Positions 56,664-64,000 of a stretch of 64,000 bases of DNA are shown piece after piece. Origin of the DNA: Cystobasidium ongulense (Eukaryota > Basidiomycota > Cystobasidiomycetes > Cystobasidiales > Cystobasidiaceae). Each line of letters opens with the position of its first letter. The stretch's first letter is position 1. The DNA lies in assembly GCA_022835595.1 (NCBI GenBank), contig BQUP01000002.1:1412534-1476533 (forward strand), given 5' to 3'. The translations under genes were made by a program, and so were the position numbers. The notes under the pieces were generated by a model that saw only the letters and a program-made list of their open reading frames with translations, was not told where the DNA came from and did not search any database.

Positions 56664-58878
56664 TAAAAAGGGGCAATTTCTTCATTTCGTTTCGTTTGAA
56701 TTTGGTTTGGCCTGTCCTTGTCCTTTGTTTCACGCATGCAGATGCGAGGAATTTGGATCAAGCAAGAACAGGACGACCAGAAAATGCATTAAATCCATAG
56801 TGAAAGGGTAATTTCCCTACTACTTTGGGGGATTCTGAATCTGGGAGAGAAGTCTTTGAATGGTGAAATCGCTCTTCCTCCTGTCTCGATATACGAAAAA
56901 CAATTTCTCCACCGCCTACATTACACAAATTTCGAGAATTAAGAAAGACTGCGCAGGTCAGCTTCTTTTATTCTCGTAGATTCATATTTCCATGCAAATG
57001 GGAATGAATGGCAGGTGGAGAGTTGCCAGTACTGTATCAAGGCTGGGAAGAGTGAGCTCCTCACTTTGTATGGCTCCTCTTCTAAGATTCCAGTGTTTCC
57101 TGGATGAGGGGGAGTAATTCCTTTTCTCGAATGGTAATGCTACATCTTCCGAAAAATACAGAGATGGTTTCATTCCTCTCTTATATTTATCTTCCTTCGA
57201 ATGAAATGTCTCCTTCATCTCCTTTTCCCACCTTTTTGTGTGCGGAAAGCTCTCTTATTTCGACAGTATGGGCATTTCGAATGGTCCAGTAGGGGGAAGG
57301 GGTGATGAAAAACCATATCAAAGCAGTTTTGATTAGATTTTCGACCCTCTTTTTCCTGCCATTCTTGATTTCAAGACTGCGAACGAGAGAACTTTCTGTT
57401 CTTTTTCCTTCTCTACCCTTCAGTTCTTTTTCGATTCCATATCTTCTTTCTCTGTCGTCTTTCTCTTTCTTTTATCTTTTGTTGTTTCTATTTCTATGCC
57501 ATACTATAATATCGGGTAGTCATCCCTGCTAGCAATGCAACCTCGTGGAGAACGAAACATGCGATTCCTTCATGTTATATTTGAAAGCGGTTTTGATTTA
57601 TTCCGACTCTGCTATTTATTTCAAGTCGTCGCCATTCGCTTGCTCTTTGCTTTGTGCCTACTCGAAGTCGCACACTCACGCACTTACTCGAGACGTGCAG
57701 AGCTGGAGAAGAAGCCTTCTGACAGGTGCAGGATGCACAGCGCTGGCCGTCCTTGCAATGGCTGGCTAGCTGCACGCTCAACATCGTCAACAACAAGCAA
57801 GAAGAACGCGATGAATGCCATCTCGTAGCTGCGACACGACAGCGCATCTCGACACGGATGGTCAGATGATTCAAAGCAGCAACATGTAGTCTGTAGCGTC
57901 CCGTACTATCACGACTCCTGTGTAGTCTGGCTCTGCTGCAACCCAACGTCCTTGCTGTCCGGCAAGCACTTTCCACGAAGATTTCGATTATCGATGGATG
58001 GATGCATGCAAGACTTGTACATCTCCAATGACAGCACAAGCAGATTACTCAAATCTGAGATTACCTGATTGCTACACTGCTCTAACTGCGCTTCAATGAA
58101 GGACTATATCATATGCTACATCCGTATCAAAGCTGTCATAGTCTAAAGCCATATTTTAGACTATGCCCATACCTCCATACCTCCATCCTGTTCTTCCTAC
58201 TCTTCCTATATCCACAAATTATCATCGAATACCATGCAGGTTCACCAGCAGTGGGCGTTTTCCATGTTCATTCCAGAAGGCTTGGATTGCCCGATGTGAA
58301 GAAACATGGAAAAGACAAGATCACAGCGCTTTTTTCCACTTTAGCTATTAATCTCCTGCGATAAAAACCAATATGTCCCTCCATATGCCATGATACTACT
58401 TTCCGGGAACATGCATCTCATTACTTCCTGCAGTAGCTCGGTTTTGGTCATCGAAGGGTCTTTATTTCCTCTCGACTCAGCCTAGTCGACAGGAGTGATA
58501 GCGTTACTTGATGGGAATTGCTGGCAGAACCGTCTCAATAATACTGAGATTCTGGACGCTGCTGGTACGCCCCTTTTTGTAGCGCTGTCACTTTTTATCG
58601 GGGGCAGGTTTCAAGGGGGCTTATTGGCCTGAAAGTGATCAATCTCCTTTGCTCTGAAGGAAAACCGGAAAGTAGGCTGGAGAAGGCTTGAAGCGGTAGA
58701 AAGGCGTCCCGTCAAAGCATGAATGGCGAAGCTCCCGACAATCGATTGGTTGGAGCTTTTATTTAGTGACGTTCAGGCCGCTTCATATATCTTTATATTC
58801 GGTCCTTCTCAGTTGTAGATCGCTTGTACGGCTCTTGAGTCTTTGCAATGCAGGTTATACTCTTGCTACCGGTATGCA
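56664..58878. other. Long apparently noncoding region between convergent genes
   Basis: About 2.2 kb between the stops of CBF5 and the MIT-domain gene. It includes a pyrimidine-rich tract on the + strand (57340-57500) and an 11-bp inverted repeat with a 7-nt loop (58137-58165). Frames of 60-155 codons here have no recognised features and are compositionally biased. A noncoding RNA gene is possible but not shown. Confidence 0.5.
58137..58165. repeat. Perfect 11-bp inverted repeat with 7-nt loop
   Basis: CATAGTCTAAA (58137-58147) and TTTAGACTATG (58155-58165) are exact reverse complements around the loop GCCATAT. It lies in the long noncoding gap; function unknown. Confidence 0.7.
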
Positions 58879-60590
58879 TCACGTGAATGTTACTGCACCG
58901 TCTTCTTGCGTAGAGGCTGGAGCAGCCTGACTCTGCCTGCGTTCCTTGGCAGCTCCAACGCTGCTCTCTCCTCCATTATCTGGAGTAGCAGCGGCAGCAG
59001 CTGCTATAGCCATTTCTTTTGCCTTTCTTTTTTCAAGTATCGCTTTTCTGAGATCATCATAACGAGCTTTATACTTTTGAGCGTTTGCATTCTGTTTTTC
59101 CGCTTCCAACTTAGTAATCCTAAGTTCATCTTGCAATATTTGAATCTTCCTGTGCGTTTCTTCCATTTGAGCATTACTAGTGCTTGCTCCATGTTGCTGT
59201 AAGAATGCAGCTGGCAGAGCATTCGTAATCTGAATTGGCATTTGTCTCCTATTATTATCGATAGAAGTTAAATTAACAGTAGATTGACCTAATCTTTCAG
59301 CTTGTCTCTTAACATCCCTAGCAAAAATAGTAACACTGTCTTTTAAATTTTCCTTTTCTTTCATTCTTTCCTTTGTTATCCAATCTAATCTCTTTGATAA
59401 TTGATCTAATGTTTCTTTTAATGTCATATTTTCTGCTACTAATTCTTCATGTGTTTTATTCTGAGCTGAATTTGGTCGATCTTCTTGGTTCGGCGTGTTG
59501 TTATTGGTGTTCTCGCGAGGTTGTTTACCAGGTCTATTAACGGATGGTACAACGTAGAAAGACTCCAGAACTTGATTAGATTGTTTGGTATTGGTATTGT
59601 ATTCGGCATTGTGTGACCCATCACTAGCTTGTCGAATGTGCGAGAGACCTCTAGGTCCGGGTTGCTTCGAAAGAGGCGGACTGATGTGCAATGGAGCAGA
59701 CGCGAATGCGACTGCATTACCTAGCTCTTCGACCATGTTCTCGACGACAGTCAGGAAGGTGGTGACTGGATCAGCAGGGTCGTTCTGAAGCGACAAAGCC
59801 AAACATATCAGCCTGAATGGCAAGCTTCCTGCTAGTAATGAGAGGTATACAACTCACCTCGGTGTTCATAAGGTAGTAACTTTCTTCCACACTACTCGTC
59901 TTTCCAGATTCTCCACCAGAATGAGGAAGACTACTCGATATCTGACTCTGTGAAGGCGAGTTTGATTTCCTCGAGTATCTCGAATCTGCCATGTTAGCAT
60001 TTGAAGCGTCTGTCCTATCTCTCGGTATGAATGGGCTGTGGTGGGTCGCTCCTCCTGGCGGCAATCTTCCAGCAGGGTGGTTATATTGCTGCAATCCGAC
60101 GATGGGCTGTCTATATGGCATGCCATGATGACTGCTACTCGCTTGCGGCTGGTGGGGGTGGCCTAGGGGGCTATTGAGCGTTCCGTATGGTCTTCCGACT
60201 GGATTAGAAATGCTCAATCCAGCAGTCATTGCAGTCAGAGGTGCATGTGTCGTCGGCGTTGTTGCAGTGGATGATGACGATACTACAGGCTTGCTCCTGC
60301 CACGCTCCAGCTTCTGCTGCACTTCTTTCGCGCATTTAAGCTGTCTATCTCGCTGAAGGAGCAGAGCTTTCGCTGCCATAGTGTCTCCAGTCGCCTGTGC
60401 TGCCAGCTGGTACTGCTCTGCTGCTTCAGTGTGCGCTCGATGGGCTTGCTGGTATGCCCGCCGTGACGAGAGCTGCTCGCCCTGACTGGCAAGCGTGTCG
60501 GCCTGGCCATGCGAATCACGATGGTCAGCATTGATTTGCTATCCAGTATGATCTACACACCTTGACCAGCGGAGGTGCGTCTGGATCCAT
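58879..60590 (-). CDS. MIT-domain and coiled-coil protein (Atg38/NRBF2-like candidate)
   Basis: Three exons, about 525 residues. Exon 1 (MDPDAPPLVK) joins ADTLASQGEQLSSRRAYQQA and HRAHTEAAEQYQLAAQ, a three-helix MIT-type domain that ends LLLQRDRQLKCAKEVQQKLE. A Pro/Gln/Ser/His-rich linker of about 200 residues follows. The third exon begins NDPADPVTTFLTVVENMVEE and carries a coiled coil (ENMTLKETLDQLSKRLDWIT) and a second one (MEETHRKIQILQDELRITKL). N-terminal MIT plus C-terminal coiled coil is the layout of Atg38/NRBF2, a subunit of the autophagy PI3-kinase complex, but other MIT proteins share it. So MIT plus coiled coil is seen; the Atg38 assignment is inference. Confidence 0.7.
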
Positions 60591-60872
60591 CGTCGGTTAC
60601 ATTTACATCTGGCAGGTGAATTGGTCAAGACGAAAGAGCACGTGATGGGAAATGGGCGCAGATGCTGCTGGAGAAGTGCAGGATACGAGGAAGTACATCG
60701 AATACGGTTGTTTTATACACGAGTGACAGCTGAATTCCAGCTGAATAGTCAGCGTCTATGACCTGGCAGACCATTCCGCACTTGTCGATAAATTGATATT
60801 CGCCACAACTACACATGAAATGGAAATAAAAGCAAAGCTCGTCTCTACTACAACTGCCGACTAAAGCAATCA

Positions 60873-62043
60873 CTAAGCACTCTTCTTGACAGGCTCGATA
60901 GGCTGAGCCTCCAACGTCTCGCTCGCGATCTCATCCTCGCTCTGCTTTGGTGTCTGCGGGAATAATAATTGGATACATATCAGTACTGTTTCCAGCATGT
61001 CCTTTTAATTCGAGGAGATATAGAAAGACTTCTTAAAGGCATACACACCTTTGCAAGTTGGTCGAAAGAGAAACCAGGATGGAAGATAGTCAAAACTAGC
61101 GCAGCTATAGCGACCATACTACGTGTTGCAAGAAGAAAAGGATTAATTCCCGGTTCTCTTTACAACAATTGGAACATAGAAGGAATGCCAGACTTACGCT
61201 CCGTCCAAGATTAAGAAGGTAACTTCGTCTCTTTGGAGTCCATTACCCCATCCACCTGCCATTTCGGGTATTCTGCAATGGATGATTCAACACAAGCTAA
61301 TCGCAATTACTGGTAGTAAGTTGTGTATATGCGGGGACTCACCTGTATATGCATCTAATCAAGATAGCAAAGAAAGCAACAGTAACAGCTACTGCAAACG
61401 ATCTAAATTTCCAATCTTGCAGATAAGCCTGTCCTCTCTTCGGTAATTCGTGCGTCTTGGAATATTGATATACGCTATAAACATACCAAGCCGAAGTAGC
61501 GCCGAAAAGTAAGAGTTGAACGACTTGCATTACTATTCCAGCTAATATAATATTGTTACCAGTATCTAATAACTCTCTTTTTGTTTCACCACTTGCAGCT
61601 AAAGCGCCTCCAATAGCTTGTAATAAGATTGAAAAGAAATCTAAACCAATGAACAACCAAGTATATAACGAAGGTTTCAGTCTAGATAATTGAGGACCGA
61701 AGATAATGACTATGTGTTTCAGAGTTAAGTCAATACTAGCAGACATGAAAGAAGGAGCTAATACTAGACAAACGATTTGTAGTTTAAAGCCGGCAGAACT
61801 CCATGGATTTGCATTCATGATTATTCTCCCTGCATATCCCGCACACTCCAACCCTGTTCCAATCAACATTGCTGTCATCCATGTCCACGTCTTGTAGTGT
61901 ATTCCCCATATCAGCTGGACAAGGAACAGGGCCCCGAACAAGCCCGAGAAGAATGCGTTGCCCCCGAGGTTGGGGTAGTAGCCGTAGGTGGTCGCTTCCA
62001 CAGGACAGATGGCTGATATTTCTCTGCATATGCGCATGCTCAT
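60873..62043 (-). CDS. RTA1-like seven-helix membrane protein (lipid-translocating exporter family)
   Basis: About four exons, about 310 residues. The first exon holds six helices with typical family blocks: YGYYPNLGGNAFFSGLFGAL, LECAGYAGRIIMN, LQIVCLVLAPSFMSASIDLT, FIGLDFFSILLQAIGGALAA and GNNIILAGIVMQVVQLLLFG. FAILIRCIYRIPEMAGGWGN is the RTA1 signature (RSIYRxxE-like). The seventh helix is in a small exon (MVAIAALVLTIFHPG). The C-terminus is acidic and ends PVKKSA. Relatives include yeast Rta1, Rtm1 and Rsb1, linked to sphingoid-base export and drug resistance. Substrate unknown. Confidence 0.9.
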
Positions 62044-62933
62044 GGCTGCTGGTTAACTTGTAGCAGACTCTTCTCCTCGGGATGATCCTATTGTCCAGGC
62101 TTTCCTCTTTCTCTCCGCGTGGCTTTTGGAGGCGGAACAGCAGCAGTATCGTGCACTTGGATCTACTATACTGCGTGAGTAATGTATGAATGTAATCCAA
62201 AGGGTAAGGAAGCAAGTCTGACAAGCATAAAAGTCACTTTATTAATGTCATTCCATCTTCATCGAATAATGCACGCGGCCAAGCTTTTATCGCCTGCCGC
62301 TCCACTCCGCCACAAACGCCGACTCTCGGCCGGCTACGGCAAGCAAGGCCATCATCCACACTCACTACGGTAGTACTTTCATTTGAAGTGCAATCAGTCA
62401 ACCACTGCATTGATACGCTGGAAGAACGTGTTCCATTGCTGCCAGCTCCAAAGGCCGAGTGTGGAGTAAAGCGGGTGTACGCATGTCTTCTACATCTAGT
62501 GCAGCTTCGACACGGCTTTGAAATATGAGTAAAGACGACCCGGTCAAACATCTAGCTGAAAACGGAAGAGAGCAGTCCTCGAGACTATATACAATCGAGC
62601 GAGAGTCCAGCGTGGTAAACCAACCAGACCCCGAATAGAGCGCCGCAGCGAAAATTCAGACAAAGGTGACAGGCATAATACAAATCCTAGAAGAAAAATA
62701 GATAGATAGAAAGCGGGATAGGGAGAAGGTCAAGTATTATACTTTTCTTTGTCTTCCAGCTTGCACCAATTCCCTTCCCAAAACGAATGGGTAAATGGGT
62801 CAATCGACTAAAGCGGGAATGAGATCCGGGGATGGAGGGGATTTGTGTAGTAAGAGGACAGACCAGGTCTTCGAGCTTTCGTCTTGAAGTCACAAGTCAC
62901 TCCATTGTGGATAAGCGTAGACGTCATCGTCCC
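62044..62933. other. Intergenic region upstream of RTA1-like gene
   Basis: 890 bp between two leftward genes: promoter of the RTA1-like gene and 3' flank of the DUF6534-like gene. A short (GATA)n run is at 62697-62712. The leftward 105-codon frame at 62234-62551 has no recognised feature. Confidence 0.45.
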
Positions 62934-64000
62934 CTACAATCTTCCCTTTTCAACATCAAAATCCTTCTTCTCATCTTCTCCAGTACCAGTAAGAGTTTTA
63001 GGTAATTTATTGAATTCATTCAATTCAACTGAAGAGTCATTCGAAACGCTCTTTTCATCTCCAGCACTACTTTGGAATGCATCCAAATGTACAGTTCCAC
63101 TGCTCGAATCAGAGCAATAAGCTTTCATAGTCTGAGTTGAAATTTGTACTCCAGATTGATGCGAGTTCTTGCTATTGATCTTGGTTCGAGAAGAGCGGTC
63201 GCTCGATGAAGCAATGACACCAGATGTAGATGCAGAACTCCATCCTCTTGCTTCGTCCGACTCGCGCAGACTGAGGACCAATCGGCAGGCAAGAGAGGCA
63301 GCAATGATAGTGCAGAAGTTGGAGCCTGAGAAACGATTCGATGAGTGATGGGGAACATGAAGAGCTGGAGCGAGTAAACTAGACATACCAGGATAGCCCC
63401 GGAATGCTGAGTCGTTCTTCAAGGAAATAGCACCAAAGGCGAGGTTGGCAACGACGGAAAGACCGAGTCCAAGGGCGTACAGAGCGCCATGTCTGACGAC
63501 GAGCGAGAGGACTGGTGGTGTGGGAAGAGAGAGAGGAAGCTGAATAACTGCACTCGTTGAATATTGTCTGGAACAGCTGCAACCTACTTTCAGACTTGAC
63601 TCCGCCAGCAACACGGGTTTTAATTTGGTAAGCGCGATAAACGAGAAGACCAGTGGCGGTAAAGTCGAAGAGGACGGAAAGGATCTGCAGAGAGGAGCGC
63701 GAAGGATACGCGCGAGAACGTTAATTTGACTCAACAGGCGGATTCCTTCTTTCACTCACGCATCCTACGGTCATTGTAGGCCTGGAAATCATGTAAATGC
63801 ATGGGCCACTTCCTCCGGGGAACCGAACGACTGAAGTCGACAGGAACGAGATATGAGCAGCGCCCGTTATTTATGCACATGTTAAGTGACAACTAACCCT
63901 GTATATACGAGGCGACTAGCCAAGCGCCAACTGCGGACTGGGCTCCTTGCAGGGCTAGGAAGAATGCGAGGATCCATTTGTTTCGATTCCACTGAGTGGG
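62934..64000 (-). CDS. DUF6534-type multi-pass membrane protein, N-terminus beyond window edge
   Basis: Leftward gene entering from the right edge; at least five exons lie here. Visible helices are NKWILAFFLALQGAQSAVGA-WLVASYI, ILSVLFDFTATGLLVYRAYQ, LVVRHGALYALGLGLSVVAN-LAF and FCTIIAASLACRLVLSLRE. The LxxRGxLY/VRHGALYALG block, followed by a last helix with a conserved Arg and then SLRE, is typical of the basidiomycete DUF6534 family. A polar C-terminal tail of about 120 residues ends DEKKDFDVEKGRL. Family members are uncharacterised plasma-membrane-like proteins. The first visible exon (from 64000) is cut. Confidence 0.75.

Noticed and set aside
57302-57308. GTGATGA resembling a C box of a C/D snoRNA
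   Set aside because: No matching D box (CTGA) or terminal stem within about 100 nt.
57302-57532. 76-codon hydrophobic frame resembling a membrane protein
   Set aside because: It is made of a pyrimidine-rich tract that codes for Leu, Ser and Phe in any frame; no family resemblance.
57303-57625. Weak similarity between AAAGCAGTTTTGATT (57317) and AAAGCGGTTTTGATT (57591)
   Set aside because: Similarity covers little more than 15 nt in low-complexity sequence and does not extend into a unit.
57575-58039. 154-codon leftward frame rich in Arg, Cys and Ser
   Set aside because: No domain, no splice support and biased composition.

Overview
The window is nuclear DNA of a fungus, most likely a basidiomycete. 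Genes are dense (about 25 in 64 kb) and cut by many short GT-AG introns, mostly 50-130 nt. Several families are basidiomycete-flavoured: DUF6534-type membrane protein, endoglycoceramidase-like GH5, secreted intradiol dioxygenase, RTA1-type protein. Species cannot be named from the sequence. All exon junctions were inferred by hand from splice consensus, frame and family homology, so outer boundaries are CDS limits, not transcript limits.

Left part (1-16 kb): a truncated kelch protein, an OHCU decarboxylase (purine breakdown), a secreted orphan family protein, the TREX-2 mRNA-export scaffold SAC3, a membrane-anchored histidine phosphatase, a secreted intradiol dioxygenase, and a CysG-like siroheme fusion protein. 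Next (16-26.6 kb): cytosolic leucyl-tRNA synthetase, mitoribosomal uS11m, an Aro8-type aminotransferase and a flavocytochrome b2.

26.6-30.2 kb is a gene-poor, repeat-rich island. It holds two tandem copies of a hairpin-bearing repeat, an 11-bp minisatellite, a charged hypothetical protein, a degenerate tandem duplication and an intron-containing tRNA-Ala(AGC). This is the least explained part of the window.

Right part (30.2-64 kb): a GDS-motif type II membrane protein, a synaptojanin-like phosphoinositide phosphatase, a GH5 glycosidase, OPA3-like and uL3m (divergent), METTL26-like and RRN6-like (divergent), an SLC25 carrier, an SCY1-like pseudokinase, ribosomal protein eL22 and CBF5 (divergent), a long noncoding gap, an Atg38/NRBF2-like MIT protein, an RTA1-like protein and a truncated DUF6534-like protein. 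Ribosome and rRNA biology (RRN6, eL22, CBF5, LeuRS, uS11m, uL3m) is well represented, often from short bidirectional promoters. I found no CRISPR, no viral element and no intact transposon.
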